Notes: generated by a model not told the origin, from the letters alone. Shown: positions 9,598 through 22,638, counted from the stretch's first letter. The stretch: DNA of 64,000 nt from Neisseria sp. Marseille-Q5346 (GCF_946902045.1 NZ_OX336253.1:1674001-1738000), one strand, 5' to 3'. A program made the numbers and translations.

Positions 9598-10839
9598 TCA
9601 ACCTACGACATTACCCAAGTTAAACAGCGGCAGATACATGGCAATCAGCAAGATACCGATGAGCGATCCCAATACCACCATGATGATAGGCTCCATCAAG
9701 TGAGACAATCGGGAGACGGAGTTGTCTACTTCATCTTCGTAGAATTCGGCTGCTTTGTTCAGCATATCATCCAAAGAGCCTGACTCTTCGCCGATGGCCG
9801 CCATTTGGATCACCATATTGGGGAACATATCCGTACTTTGCATACTGGATGTCAGCGATAGACCTTGGGTTACCTTGGCGCGGATGTCTTGAGTAGCTTC
9901 TTCATAGAGAATATTGCCGGATGCGCCTGCAACTGAATCTAATACTTCCACTAAAGGAACACCGGCTGCGAAGAGGGTGGAAGTCGTACGCGCCCAACGG
10001 GCAATGGTCGCTTTTCGGACGATGGTGCCAAAAACAGGGAGTCTCAAAATCAGAGCATCGATTCGTTTTTGGAAGGTAGGCGATTTTTCATGGAGTTTGT
10101 ACAGGCCGAAGGCAGAAACAATCAAAAGGATGATCATAATCCAGCCGTAGTCGACGAATAAATCGGACAAGCTCATGACAAGTTGGGTAAGGCTTGGCAG
10201 CTCTGCACCCATATTGGCATAAACTTCTTTAAAGGCAGGCAGTACAAACATCATCATGATGAAGATAAGCGCAATCGCCACCACGATAATGGCAATCGGG
10301 TAGGTCAGTGCGGTTTTGACTTTTTTCTTAATGGCTTGGGTTTTTTCTTTGTAGACAGCCAGTTTGTCCAATAAGCTTTCCAATACGCCGCCGGACTCGC
10401 CTGCGCTGACCAGGTTGCAATAGAAACGGTCGAAATATTTTGGATATTTGGAGAATGATTTACCCAATGCGCTACCTTGTTCGACATCGGAGCGAACCTG
10501 CATCAGCATTTCGGTCATGCTCGGATTGGAGTGGCCGCGTGCAACGATTTCAAAAGCCTGCATCAGCGGTAAGCCTGCCTTCATCATCGTTGCCAGTTGG
10601 CGGGTGAACACTGTAATGTCTTCTTGGGTAATACGGCGTTTGCGTGCGGTTTTAACTTTGCTGATACGCAAAGGGCGAATGCCTCTGCGTTGGAGTTTTT
10701 TGCGTGCTTCTTCTTCGTCTTTGGCAACTACTTCACCACGGACAAGACGTTCGGTCTCGGTATTTTTTCCTTCAAATGTAAAACGCTTGCCTTTGCTTCT
10801 TGAGCCGAACAGACTTCTTTTTTGCTCTGCTTGAGCCAT
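9598..10839 (-). CDS. pilG: type IV pilus inner-membrane platform protein PilG
   Basis: PilC/GspF-family polytopic protein on which the assembly ATPase PilF works. The product is 413 residues, with two T2SSF repeats (about 75-195 and 280-400), membrane segments at about 180-200, 225-245 and 385-405, and the family motif GEESGSLDDML. The N-terminal part with RGEVVAKDEEEARKKLQRRG is typical. It is named PilG in Neisseria but PilC in Pseudomonas, and differs from the neisserial PilC adhesin at 19116. Confidence 0.96.
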   Translation of the reverse strand: MAQAEQKRSLFGSRSKGKRFTFEGKNTETERLVRGEVVAKDEEEARKKLQRRGIRPLRISKVKTARKRRITQEDITVFTRQLATMMKAGLPLMQAFEIVARGHSNPSMTEMLMQVRSDVEQGSALGKSFSKYPKYFDRFYCNLVSAGESGGVLESLLDKLAVYKEKTQAIKKKVKTALTYPIAIIVVAIALIFIMMMFVLPAFKEVYANMGAELPSLTQLVMSLSDLFVDYGWIMIILLIVSAFGLYKLHEKSPTFQKRIDALILRLPVFGTIVRKATIARWARTTSTLFAAGVPLVEVLDSVAGASGNILYEEATQDIRAKVTQGLSLTSSMQSTDMFPNMVIQMAAIGEESGSLDDMLNKAAEFYEDEVDNSVSRLSHLMEPIIMVVLGSLIGILLIAMYLPLFNLGNVVG

Positions 10840-10918
10840 GAGTTATCCCTTGTTTGTAAGAAATAAAGCGGACTGTTTCCCCGTGCCGCTTTATTTTAAT
10901 TTTCGAAAATATGGCAGT

Positions 10919-12598
10919 TTAGTCATTGGTATGAGCAGTCACTTCTTCCAACGAGGTCAGGCCTTGCATGACTTTCATGAGGCCGGCGCGACGCAAGTCT
11001 ACCATGCCTTCTTGATAGGCCATGTTCATGATATCAACTTCTGTACCGTTGTTCATAATGACTTTTTGCATTTCATCGCTGACCGGCATGACTTCATAAA
11101 TGCCGACGCGGCCTTTAAAGCCTTTGCCGCGACAACTGTCGCAGCCAACCGGGCGGTAGAGCTTCCAATCTTGAGCCAAGTCCGCATCGGTAAAGCCGGC
11201 TTTTTTCAATGCCGGAACCGGCGGGCGTTCAACTTCGCGTTTGCAGTTTGGACACAGTCTGCGCAACAGCCTTTGCGCCATAATCAGGCTGACCGAGCTG
11301 GCGATGTTGAAAGGCGCTACACCCATGTTCAAAAGGCGGGACAGCGTGGCCGGTGCATTATTGGTATGCAGGGTAGAGAAAACCATGTGGCCGGTTTGGG
11401 CGGCTTTAATGGCGATGTCGGCGGTTTCCAAGTCACGAATCTCACCGACCATAATAATATCAGGATCTTGGCGTAAGAAGGATCGGAGTGCGGCAGCAAA
11501 CGTCAGACCTTGTTTTTCATTGACGTTGACTTGGTTGACGCCCGGCAAGTTAATCTCGGCCGGATCTTCTGCCGTTGAAATGTTCACATCTTCCGTGTTC
11601 AAAATACTCAGGCAGGTATAGAGCGAAACGGTTTTGCCCGAACCTGTCGGGCCGGTAACCAACACCATGCCGTAAGGGCGGTTGATAGCTTCAAGCAGCA
11701 TTTCTTTTTGGAAAGGCTCTAAACCGAGCTGGTCGATATTGAGCGATGTACCATCGGAATTTAGGATACGCATTACCACTTTTTCGCCGAACAATGTCGG
11801 CAACGTGCTGACGCGGAAGTCAATCGGACGGCCGTGTTTATGGAAGGCAATTTGAATTCTGCCGTCTTGCGGAATACGTTTTTCGGAAATATCCAAACGC
11901 GCCATCACTTTGATGCGCGATGCTAACTGGCCGCGCACGGCGACAGGCGGCTGTACGACTTCGCGCAATTGTCCGTCCACGCGGAAACGGACGCGTGCCA
12001 TTTGCTCGTAGAATTCAAAGTGGATGTCTGATGCGCCCGCATTCAGGGCATCGGATAAGGTTTTATGGATGAAGCGGGGGATAGGGCCGTCTTCAGCTTC
12101 TTCGTTATCGATATAAAGCGATTGAGATTGCTGCGTTGCTTCATGTTCGTCGTTGATTTCTTTCAGAATGGTGGTCGAGCGTTGGCCCAGCCATTCCAGC
12201 AATGAGCTGAGCTGGTCGTCGGGAACCACTACCAAGTCGACACTTAAACCTGAAGCAAAAGCGATTTTTTGAAAGTTTTGGATTTGGGTCGGATCGGATA
12301 CGGCGAAATAAACCTTGCGTCCGCGTTTGAAAATCGGAATGCAACGGTTTTGCACCATTTGCTCTTCCGTCAGAATGTCGCTGACTACATTATTGCGCGG
12401 GTAGTAGTGCAAATCCAAAAGGGGATAGCTGAATACGCGCGCAACTAACTCCCCCAAAGCTTTAGGGGAGATGATGCCGTCTGAAAACAGGTTGGGCAGG
12501 ATTTCTTTGCCTGATTGTAAAAGGCTGTTGTAATGTTCCGCTTGTTGATTTGAGATGGTCTGGCTTTGAACCAAAACACGCAATAATCCGACACTCAT
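10919..12598 (-). CDS. pilF: type IV pilus assembly ATPase PilF
   Basis: GspE/PilB-type hexameric ATPase that powers pilus extension. The product is 559 residues: an N-terminal MshEN-like region (about 1-150) and a C-terminal ATPase core. Walker A is GPTGSGKT, the Walker B region [12 protein letters not shown], and the His box [13 protein letters not shown] tetracysteine zinc site is present (CPNC and CDSC). It precedes pilG by 79 bases on the same strand. Confidence 0.97.
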   Translation of the reverse strand: MSVGLLRVLVQSQTISNQQAEHYNSLLQSGKEILPNLFSDGIISPKALGELVARVFSYPLLDLHYYPRNNVVSDILTEEQMVQNRCIPIFKRGRKVYFAVSDPTQIQNFQKIAFASGLSVDLVVVPDDQLSSLLEWLGQRSTTILKEINDEHEATQQSQSLYIDNEEAEDGPIPRFIHKTLSDALNAGASDIHFEFYEQMARVRFRVDGQLREVVQPPVAVRGQLASRIKVMARLDISEKRIPQDGRIQIAFHKHGRPIDFRVSTLPTLFGEKVVMRILNSDGTSLNIDQLGLEPFQKEMLLEAINRPYGMVLVTGPTGSGKTVSLYTCLSILNTEDVNISTAEDPAEINLPGVNQVNVNEKQGLTFAAALRSFLRQDPDIIMVGEIRDLETADIAIKAAQTGHMVFSTLHTNNAPATLSRLLNMGVAPFNIASSVSLIMAQRLLRRLCPNCKREVERPPVPALKKAGFTDADLAQDWKLYRPVGCDSCRGKGFKGRVGIYEVMPVSDEMQKVIMNNGTEVDIMNMAYQEGMVDLRRAGLMKVMQGLTSLEEVTAHTND

Positions 12599-12800
12599 TT
12601 TATTTTCCGTTTCTTGTGCAGTTTTCCCTTTAATTTAGAGGAAAGCCGTATTATTTTATCATTATTATGATTAAAGCATATATTTAATTATGCAAATCTG
12701 CTTAAGTTGCAAAGACATGCTTCTGCTTTAATTGTATTTTTATTTCAGACGGCCATTATAAAGCAAGGAGAATAGGCGTTAAACTCGATATTTTTGGATT

Positions 12801-12932
12801 ATGATGAAAAAACAACAATTTTGTCGTATGAATCCAATCAATAACGAAATTATATTTCATGTTGCTATTGCTTGTTTGGAGATGGCAGAAAAGGTTGTTT
12901 TGATGGATAGACGGTTGGAATTTGAAATATGA
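12801..12932 (+). CDS. possible small protein of 43 residues
   Basis: An ORF in the 403-base gap between pilF and carB, starting with two Met codons (MMKKQQFCRMNP) and ending just before a DUS pair that could terminate it. It is AT-rich, has no clear Shine-Dalgarno and matches nothing I recognise. It may be chance; the rest of the gap shows no other gene. Confidence 0.2.
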   Translation: MMKKQQFCRMNPINNEIIFHVAIACLEMAEKVVLMDRRLEFEI

Positions 12933-12976
12933 AAAGGCCGTCTGAAACTGAGCAATCAGGTTTCAGACGGCCTTTT
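12932..12976. terminator. DUS-pair terminator downstream of carB
   Basis: Inverted AG-DUS copies with matching A/T flanks (arms 12932-12948 and 12960-12976) form a stem with an 11-base loop and T-rich ends on both strands. It lies 25 bases beyond the carB stop. Confidence 0.8.
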
Positions 12977-13001
12977 AACTATTTAAATCCGATAGGATTG
13001 A

Positions 13002-16217
<3,216 letters not shown>

Positions 16218-16239
16218 GGGGAGGGTCTTTCTTTGAAAA

Positions 16240-16800
16240 TTATTGGCAATTGATTTGATTTAACTGTGCTACAAGTTGTTCTTGCTGGACTTGTCGTTCA
16301 TTTCGGTCTTGTTCGGTAAGTCTATGCATAACGAATCCTTTTGCAAATCCGGATTGGAGTTCTTCTCTTATAGTGTCTAATTGTTGTTGTAAGTGCTGTT
16401 GTCTTTGTAAACATGCACTTTTGGTTTGCAATTGAGATGAAAGTTTTATATTTTCATCGTTTATTCTTTGGTTTTGATCTGATTTTTGAGCATAATCTTG
16501 CTGGCAGCGATTCAACTCTTCTTTTCGTACATAATCTTTCTGTATCGAGTTTTCTAATCCTGTTTTTTGTGCTTCGCAAGTGGCAAGGCTTTCTCTTAGA
16601 GTTGATTTTTCTTCTTCCAGTTTGCTTTTTTCTTCCTTTAAGTCTGTTATTTGTTTATTAAGTATTTCTTTGTTGTCTTGATATAAACCTTCTCGTACTA
16701 GCCATGTTCCAGGAATACCGAGACATAATCCAAGTATAGCCCCAACAAATATTTCTTTTTTTGCCCACTTGCTAGCTTCTTCATGTGAAATTCCTGTCAT
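16240..16800 (-). CDS. coiled-coil membrane protein of unknown function
   Basis: 186 residues, not recognised. One membrane segment at about 15-35 ([19 protein letters not shown]) is followed by a long Lys/Glu/Gln-rich coiled coil from about 45 to 180, with scattered cysteines. The gene is AT-rich compared with carB and carA and lies 22 bases upstream of carB on the same strand, so carB could be cotranscribed with it. It is part of the carA-carB intervening segment, a region known to vary between Neisseria strains; this suggests acquired content. Confidence 0.75.
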   Translation of the reverse strand: MTGISHEEASKWAKKEIFVGAILGLCLGIPGTWLVREGLYQDNKEILNKQITDLKEEKSKLEEEKSTLRESLATCEAQKTGLENSIQKDYVRKEELNRCQQDYAQKSDQNQRINDENIKLSSQLQTKSACLQRQQHLQQQLDTIREELQSGFAKGFVMHRLTEQDRNERQVQQEQLVAQLNQINCQ

Positions 16801-16852
16801 AAATTATCCTAACTTATCAAAAATGAACAATAAAGCAAGCCGTAGCCCACAT

Positions 16853-16943
16853 GTAGGGCGTGTGCGGTACGCACGCACGCGCGCTCCCCATTTTCCCTGC
16901 AACTCCAACCCACCGCGTGCGTGCCTGGCGGCACACACCCTAC
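16853..16943. repeat. GC-rich imperfect inverted repeat
   Basis: Arms of about 31 bases (16853-16883 and 16911-16943) begin GTAGGGCGTGTGC and, on the other strand, GTAGGGTGTGTGC, and both continue into GCACGCACGCG. The centre is about 27 bases. It is GC-rich between AT-rich genes and looks like a small palindromic repeat unit. A variant DUS (AGGTCGTCTGAA) follows just downstream. Confidence 0.65.
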
Positions 16944-17103
16944 CGATGGATTCAAAGGTCGTCTGAAAAAACGCTCGCGGCGTTTGTTCCATCTGCCTTT
17001 CGATAAAAAGCTACCTGAAAAATTCCTACCGTTGATATTTTGGTGACTCTTTTTCAGACAACCTTTTGCGTTTTTATTTTGCACAGGCTGTCTGAAAACT
17101 TCC

Positions 17104-17361
17104 TTAAAAACTAGTGATAAATGTAATCAAGCCCAAAATGATACCGGGGGCGTTTGCCAGCATGACGGGGTAGTCGCGTTTTTCTTTTAAAAAGCCGTAG
17201 GCAACCCATAATGTGCAGTTGATGGCGGCGACGAGGGGTTGCAGCGGCGAGCCGGGGTTGCCGGCAAGGTTGTTTTGGATTTGTGGGATATAGGAAACGT
17301 ACATACCGACGGCGGTCAGGGTGGCTACGACGGAAAGAATGCGCATTTGCTTTTCTGTCAT
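17104..17361 (-). CDS. SemiSWEET family transporter
   Basis: An 85-residue, three-helix membrane protein. The helix-1 motif SYIPQIQNN carries the PQ signature, helix 2 contains NCTLWVAYG, and helix 3 contains NAPGIILG. Bacterial SemiSWEETs dimerise to make a sugar-type uniporter; the substrate here is unknown. It lies inside the carA-carB intervening segment and there is no obvious link to carbamoyl phosphate. Confidence 0.85.
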   Translation of the reverse strand: MTEKQMRILSVVATLTAVGMYVSYIPQIQNNLAGNPGSPLQPLVAAINCTLWVAYGFLKEKRDYPVMLANAPGIILGLITFITSF

Positions 17362-17449
17362 GGGTTTTCCTTTCTGATTCGAGGGTTGGGTTTCAGACTG
17401 TGTAGATGTTGAGAGAGTGTGTGCCTGAATTTATATTTTTGAAGTTTGG

Positions 17450-17496
17450 TTTTCAGACGGCCTGTTGTTGAGTTGAGTGTGGCCGTCTGAAAAAAT
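17450..17496. repeat. DUS inverted pair between carA and the SemiSWEET gene
   Basis: TTTTCAGACGGCC and GGCCGTCTGAAAA face each other about 20 bases apart, just downstream of the carA stop. Read on the minus strand it could end the carA transcript, leaving the intervening genes and carB to other promoters. Confidence 0.6.
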
Positions 17497-17501
17497 CAGT
17501 T

Positions 17502-18632
17502 TTATTGTTTTGCTGCTTTGATATTGTCAATAAATTTGTCAAACAGATAGCCGACATCTTGCGGACCCGGGCTGGCTTCAGGGTGGCCTTGGAAGCAGAA
17601 CACGGGTTTGTCTGTCAGCTCGATGCCTTGCAAGGTGTTGTCAAACAAGGATTTGTGGGTAATGCGTGCGTTGGCAGGCAAAGTGTCGGCATCGACGGCA
17701 AAACCGTGGTTTTGGCTGGTAATGACGACTTTGCCGCTGTCCAAATCTTGTACCGGGTGGTTGGCACCGTGATGGCTGAAGCGCATTTTCAGGGTTTTTG
17801 CGCCGATAGCGAGGCTGATCAGCTGGTGTCCCAAACAAATGCCGAAAATTGGTTTGCCGCTTTCCATCAGTTTTTGTACGGCTTTGATGGCGTAGTCGCA
17901 AGGCTCGGGGTCGCCGGGGCCGTTGGACAGAAAAACGCCGTCAGGATTGAGTGCCAACACGTCTTCCGCGCTGGTTTGCGCCGGAACGACGGTCAGGCGG
18001 CAGCCGCGTGAGGCGAGCATGCGCAGGATGTTGGTTTTGACGCCGAAATCGTAGGCGACGACGTGGTAAGGCTGTTCGGAAGGGGTAACGAAACCTTTGC
18101 CCAATTCCCATTCGCCTTCGGTCCATTCGTAAGTTTCTGTGCAGGAAACTTCTTTTGCCAAGTCTTTGCCGACCATGCTGCCGAATGCGGCAATCAGTTC
18201 TTGTGCTTTTTCAACGGTGGCATCTGTACCGGTCAAGATTGCACCGCCTTGCGAGCCTTTTTTACGCAACAGGGTGGTCAGACGGCGGGTATCGATATCG
18301 GCGATGGCGACGGTTTGGTTGCGTACCAAATAGTCGTGCAGGCTTTCGGATGCGCGGAAGTTGCTGTGCAAGAGCGGTAGGTCGCGGATAATCAAACCGG
18401 CGGCGTAAACGCTGCGGCTTTCTTCATCTTCGGCGTTGGTTCCGGTATTGCCGATGTGGGGGTAGGTGAGGGTAACGATTTGTTTGCAGTAGGAAGGGTC
18501 GGTCAGGATTTCTTGATAGCCGGTCATGGAAGTGTTGAACACGACTTCGCCGGAAGTCGAACCTTCGTAACCGATTGATGTGCCGTGAAATACGCTGCCG
18601 TCAGCGAGAACGAGAAGAGCCGGAGTGGTCAT
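17502..18632 (-). CDS. carA: carbamoyl-phosphate synthase small subunit
   Basis: Glutaminase subunit that passes ammonia to CarB. The product is 376 residues. The N-terminal CarA domain starts [13 protein letters not shown]; the class I amidotransferase domain has the nucleophile motif GICLGHQL and the His/Glu of the triad in [10 protein letters not shown] leader with a promoter, short Arg-rich ORF and terminator hairpin lies upstream, suggesting attenuation control. Confidence 0.97.
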   Translation of the reverse strand: MTTPALLVLADGSVFHGTSIGYEGSTSGEVVFNTSMTGYQEILTDPSYCKQIVTLTYPHIGNTGTNAEDEESRSVYAAGLIIRDLPLLHSNFRASESLHDYLVRNQTVAIADIDTRRLTTLLRKKGSQGGAILTGTDATVEKAQELIAAFGSMVGKDLAKEVSCTETYEWTEGEWELGKGFVTPSEQPYHVVAYDFGVKTNILRMLASRGCRLTVVPAQTSAEDVLALNPDGVFLSNGPGDPEPCDYAIKAVQKLMESGKPIFGICLGHQLISLAIGAKTLKMRFSHHGANHPVQDLDSGKVVITSQNHGFAVDADTLPANARITHKSLFDNTLQGIELTDKPVFCFQGHPEASPGPQDVGYLFDKFIDNIKAAKQ

Positions 18633-18706
18633 GATGGAATCCTGTTTGCCTGATGATGGTCGGTTCGAAAAAAAATGGGTCAGGCCGTCTGAAAAATAAA
18701 AATTGT

Positions 18707-18796
18707 TTACAAAAAAGACAGCCTTCGGAAATCTCGGCTAAAAAAAAACACGCTCCGCAGCTTTGATTTTGCTGTGTAACGTGCTTTTTCAGACAT
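18707..18796 (-). CDS. putative carA leader peptide (29 aa)
   Basis: An ORF that starts [12 protein letters not shown] in the carA leader and runs through the terminator hairpin and its T tract. Five of 29 residues are arginine (CGT, CGG, CGA, CGA, AGG), and the T tract is read as consecutive Phe codons. Arg-rich leader ORFs fit arginine-sensing attenuation; the T tract could also give pyrimidine sensitivity. No strong ribosome-binding site is visible, so translation is uncertain. Confidence 0.4.
   Translation of the reverse strand: MSEKARYTAKSKLRSVFFFSRDFRRLSFL
18740..18784 (-). terminator. leader terminator / attenuator of carA
   Basis: On the minus strand, stem segments CACG and CAGC pair with GCTG and CGTG around an AAAATCAAA loop and are followed by nine T (18740-18748). 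It lies about 107 bases before the carA start and downstream of the carA promoter, which makes it an attenuator rather than an end-of-gene terminator. Confidence 0.65.
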
Positions 18797-18822
18797 AGCG
18801 GTCTATGCCGTAGAAGCAGTGT

Positions 18823-18851
18823 ATTTTAAGTCAAAGTAATAGGAATTTCAA
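18823..18851 (-). promoter_or_regulatory. candidate sigma-70 promoter of carA
   Basis: On the minus strand TTGAAA (18846-18851) and TAAAAT (18823-18828) are separated by exactly 17 bases. The start would fall near 18816, giving a leader of about 185 bases before carA. Confidence 0.6.
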
Positions 18852-19055
18852 GCGTAGAGCAAATAATCGATAATTTAAAAACGTTTTATCTTTACGGTAC
18901 AGTCCCTTGCTTTTGGAATGCTTGATGAATAAAGTTGAACTAAATATTCAGTCAGACCGTCTGAAAACTGAGTAGGTAGATTGTTTCATTTTTGTTGTGT
19001 TTGAAATGCAGGTGTAGGGAAATTCAGCCGAATCAAACATGAAACAGGCTGTTTA

Positions 19056-19064
19056 TGCTAGAAT
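19056..19064 (+). promoter_or_regulatory. candidate extended -10 promoter of the pilC-type gene
   Basis: TGCTAGAAT (extended -10) about 50 bases before the start of the adhesin gene; no convincing -35 is seen. The same TTATGCTAGAAT string precedes kdsC. No homopolymer or short tandem repeat lies between it and the gene. Confidence 0.4.
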
Positions 19065-19115
19065 CGTAACCTTATAAAAAATAAAAACAACGTCATTTTT
19101 AGCTGAGATTATCCG

Positions 19116-22100
19116 ATGAAAAAAGAACACATTATGCAAAACGCTCCATCAGGCCGCCATCGCCTTATTCATGCAAGCGTTGCTTCCGCTTTAGCGCTTA
19201 TCAGCTTTTCCGTTCAGGCAAATACGCAGCAATTTGCCCAAACTCCTTTTTACCTGCAAAACAAAACCGACGTCAGCGGTCAACCCAAAGTCAAACACAA
19301 TATTATGTTTTTGATTGATGACTCGGGCAGTATGTTGGCTGATGCAAAGGGTGATTATGATGTTCCGAATAAAGACAAGAAGATCAATATTGCAAAATCT
19401 GCATTAAAGCAGGTTTTGCGTGAATATAAAGATCAGTTTAACTGGGGTTTGCAGACTTTACACAATAATCCTCGGTATTGGGTATGGGATGAGTCGAAGA
19501 AGAGTGACCATAATAAATTTCCATATTCAGAACTCAGCACGCCTAATGATGCAAAAGGTGATATGAAGGATTCTGAGGGCTTTACGGATGGTTCTGCCGG
19601 TCGAAACTGGGAATATGTCAGTAAAAAAGTAGACGAGATGTTGGCTTATCAAGGTACGCCGACAACGCGCCGTTATTATGAAGTCGTCAAAAATTTCGTC
19701 ATCCCCAATATCAAATACCGTTGCCAGAAGTCCTATGTTGTTGTGATGTCGGATGGTGATGCCAATATGAGTTGTAGCAATCAGGATGCCGGTGAGGATC
19801 CTCGCTTATCGCGCAATACTAGCTTCAACTACGATCGAGATTATTACTATTCAAATTACTACCGCGCCATCGAACATAGCGCGGATACACCTGCATACCA
19901 ATATTTTGGGCCGTCAGCAGCGAAGGCTTATGACGATAAATATGGAAAAGGTGAATTTTTCAACGATGGCCGTGGCTTTAGTGGATATTTTGACCTGCCA
20001 CTTTATCAATATGATGCCCATATCCCACCGCATGAAAAAAAAGTGATGTGCCAATATACCGATTATAAATTCGGGTATAGCAATTATTATCGTAGGAATA
20101 TGTGGATAGGTAGTGGCGAAATCATTGTTCCTATTTGGGATAGAAACTATGGTAATGAGAAACGCGGTATGCGTTTCTTCAGTCAGACTTTGGCGGAAAA
20201 AGATATTAAAACTGCGGCAAAAGATGGTGTAGATGCTGCAGGTAAAAGCTGGGATGGTGATCCAAGCGATCCTAAAGGTGCGGATTATAGTAAGCAATTG
20301 GTTCAGACTTTTACTGTGGGCTTTGGTGAGGGAATCTCTAAAGTCGGGAGAGAGTATCTGGAAAAGGGTGCCAGTCGCCCAGACTGGTATTTTAATGCCG
20401 CAAAACCTGAAAAGTTGCTCGATGCTTTCAAAACCATCGTCGATAATATTGAAAATGACAGCAAGAATACGAAATTTGAAGGAGTATCCTCTACTGCGCC
20501 GGCAACGACCAGTATGGGGATTCCCGATATGGCGGCAACGGTTCATTTAAATACCGGCTCTTGGAGCAGTCAGTTGCGGTTTTATAAATTAAACCGCGAT
20601 GGTACGCCTATCAATACGACCGAGTTTGTTCAGCCATCATTTAATAACCGCCTCACTTTGGTTAATGATGGCAGTAAGACCTATTTTATCGATAGAGTTG
20701 CAGATAATGAGGCTTCAAATGCCGATTTTGGCATTTCAGACGGCAGTGCGAAAGATAAGTTGGAATGGAAAAATGCATTGCTGAAATGGACTGGCCGAGT
20801 AGGTAGTGATGAAACCATCAAAGCGGATGCAGAGGCAAAAGGTTATAACCAGTCTTATCGCATCCGTCCAACTGATCCAGCTGACGCAAGTAAAGATGAG
20901 CGCAATTTGGGCGATATTTTGGACGGTTCGGTTGCTTCGATTGGCGATAAGCGCGACAACCGTCAAGAGTTTTTGGTCGCTGCTGCCAATGACGGCATGG
21001 TACATATTTTCCGTAATGGTACGCCTAGCAATCCTTATGACTTGAAACTCAGCTATATTCCGGCAGGCATGGAGCGTGAGGACGATCAAGGTCAAGCGAC
21101 AACTTTGGGCAAGGTTCTGAAGGATGTCGCTCGCGATGGCTACGGCTCCAGCACGCCGCATCGCTATATGGTCAATGGTGGCTTTGTTCTCCGCCAAACG
21201 CCTGATAAGCAAACCTTTATGTTTGGAGCGATGGGTCAAGGTGGACGCGGTGCGTATGCGTTGAATATTGGTGCAGTGGCGAACAGTGATCGTAGTGGTT
21301 GGAATAAGACTGTACCTTTGTTTGAAACAGAAAAAGGCTCTGGTAATAAGCTGGGTTATACCATTGGTTCGACACAAATCGGCCGTGTTTCCATCAAACG
21401 CGATACCACTCCGGTCAATCTGGAATCGAATGTGCGTTATGCGGGCTTCTTGGCTAGCGGCTATCGCACTGAAGATGTGAATAGTGCCGACAATGAAACA
21501 GCTTTGTATGTCTATGATATGACAGGGAAAGAAGCTGGTACGCAAGATACCGGTAAAAATGTTTCCAGTGCCGGTAATCTCTTGGCTAAAATTCCTGCGC
21601 CGAATGGCAAAGGCGGCCTCTCTACCCCCACTTTGGTAGACACCGATTTTGACGGTATTGTCGATATTGCTTATGCAGGCGACCGTTACGGCAATATGTT
21701 CCGCTTTGACTTGAGTGGTGAAACTCCGTCCAAATGGTCTGCGCAAATGATTTTCCAAGGATCGGGTAATCAACCGATTACGTCTGCGCCTGCGGTATCA
21801 CGCCGCAGTAAAGATAAGTATGTCATAATTTTTGGTACGGGTAGCGAGATTTATCAGAATGAATTGACCAATACCAATGGCCAAATTAATGCCGTTTACG
21901 GTATTTACGACGATGTGTCTACTGATGAATCCAAAAAAGCGGTTTTGGCAAACAGCAGTGAGTTGGAACAGCAAACCAGAGAAAGTGACGGCGAACACAT
22001 TTATGTCAGCGACAATAAGGTAGGCAAAGACAAAAAAGGCTGGAGTCTGACTTTAGATCCGAATGAACGTGTGACTGTCAAACCGACGATGATTTTGCGT

Positions 22101-22589
22101 ACAGCCGTTGTAACCATTCGTAAGTATGAAACCAAAACAATTCATACTGACTCTTCCAGTACCGATGTTTGTTTGCCGGACAGTACATCCACACAAACGA
22201 CAGCGAAAACGATTATTATGGGCGTAAATGCTGAAAACGGCGGTCGTTTGGGCTTGCGTGATGCGCGTATCTCCAGCAAGGATCGTACATTTATCAAACG
22301 TGAAAATAATGGTCAGATTTATTACGCCAACGGTATGACTTTTGATGGCGTTATCAACTTTACTTATATGAATTCCAGCAAAGCTGACGATTCTCCGGTA
22401 ACTGCCGATGGCGATAGCGGAGGCACGGGTACGGATAAGGAGTTGAACGCTACGCCGAGCGTACCAAACAATAAATGTTTTGCAACCAAAGGCGATCGCA
22501 GTCTCTTGTCTAACCAGCTGGTCAGCCTGGAAGTACAAGGCCGTACATGCGGACTCAAACGCATCAGCTGGCGTGAATTGTTCTTTTAA
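19116..22589 (+). CDS. pilC: PilC/PilY1-family type IV pilus tip adhesin with vWA domain
   Basis: Surface/pilus-tip protein of 1157 residues; neisserial PilC promotes pilus extrusion and adhesion. After a signal peptide (about 1-36, likely cut after VQA) comes a von Willebrand A domain with the MIDAS motif DDSGS at 68-72. The C-terminal half is the PilY1 beta-propeller, with the calcium loop DTDFDGIVD at about 842-850. There is no poly-G tract in the 5' region, unlike phase-variable pathogen pilC. ATG 19116 or 19134 could be the start. It is longer than the roughly 1040 residues of pathogen PilC. Confidence 0.9.
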   Translation: MKKEHIMQNAPSGRHRLIHASVASALALISFSVQANTQQFAQTPFYLQNKTDVSGQPKVKHNIMFLIDDSGSMLADAKGDYDVPNKDKKINIAKSALKQVLREYKDQFNWGLQTLHNNPRYWVWDESKKSDHNKFPYSELSTPNDAKGDMKDSEGFTDGSAGRNWEYVSKKVDEMLAYQGTPTTRRYYEVVKNFVIPNIKYRCQKSYVVVMSDGDANMSCSNQDAGEDPRLSRNTSFNYDRDYYYSNYYRAIEHSADTPAYQYFGPSAAKAYDDKYGKGEFFNDGRGFSGYFDLPLYQYDAHIPPHEKKVMCQYTDYKFGYSNYYRRNMWIGSGEIIVPIWDRNYGNEKRGMRFFSQTLAEKDIKTAAKDGVDAAGKSWDGDPSDPKGADYSKQLVQTFTVGFGEGISKVGREYLEKGASRPDWYFNAAKPEKLLDAFKTIVDNIENDSKNTKFEGVSSTAPATTSMGIPDMAATVHLNTGSWSSQLRFYKLNRDGTPINTTEFVQPSFNNRLTLVNDGSKTYFIDRVADNEASNADFGISDGSAKDKLEWKNALLKWTGRVGSDETIKADAEAKGYNQSYRIRPTDPADASKDERNLGDILDGSVASIGDKRDNRQEFLVAAANDGMVHIFRNGTPSNPYDLKLSYIPAGMEREDDQGQATTLGKVLKDVARDGYGSSTPHRYMVNGGFVLRQTPDKQTFMFGAMGQGGRGAYALNIGAVANSDRSGWNKTVPLFETEKGSGNKLGYTIGSTQIGRVSIKRDTTPVNLESNVRYAGFLASGYRTEDVNSADNETALYVYDMTGKEAGTQDTGKNVSSAGNLLAKIPAPNGKGGLSTPTLVDTDFDGIVDIAYAGDRYGNMFRFDLSGETPSKWSAQMIFQGSGNQPITSAPAVSRRSKDKYVIIFGTGSEIYQNELTNTNGQINAVYGIYDDVSTDESKKAVLANSSELEQQTRESDGEHIYVSDNKVGKDKKGWSLTLDPNERVTVKPTMILRTAVVTIRKYETKTIHTDSSSTDVCLPDSTSTQTTAKTIIMGVNAENGGRLGLRDARISSKDRTFIKRENNGQIYYANGMTFDGVINFTYMNSSKADDSPVTADGDSGGTGTDKELNATPSVPNNKCFATKGDRSLLSNQLVSLEVQGRTCGLKRISWRELFF

Positions 22590-22609
22590 TCGGTAAGGCT
22601 TGAATATCG

Positions 22610-22638
22610 AGGCCGTCTGAATGTTTCAGACGGCCTTT
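22610..22638. terminator. DUS-pair terminator of the pilC-type gene
   Basis: AG-DUS inverted pair with a 3-base centre, 20 bases after the stop and followed by T-rich sequence. A second DUS pair lies at 22798-22834. Confidence 0.85.

Noticed and set aside
18861..19115. Sigma-54 type -24/-12 promoter upstream of the pilC-type gene
   Set aside because: TTGGAATGCTTGA is only loosely similar; GG and GC are not at the required spacing.
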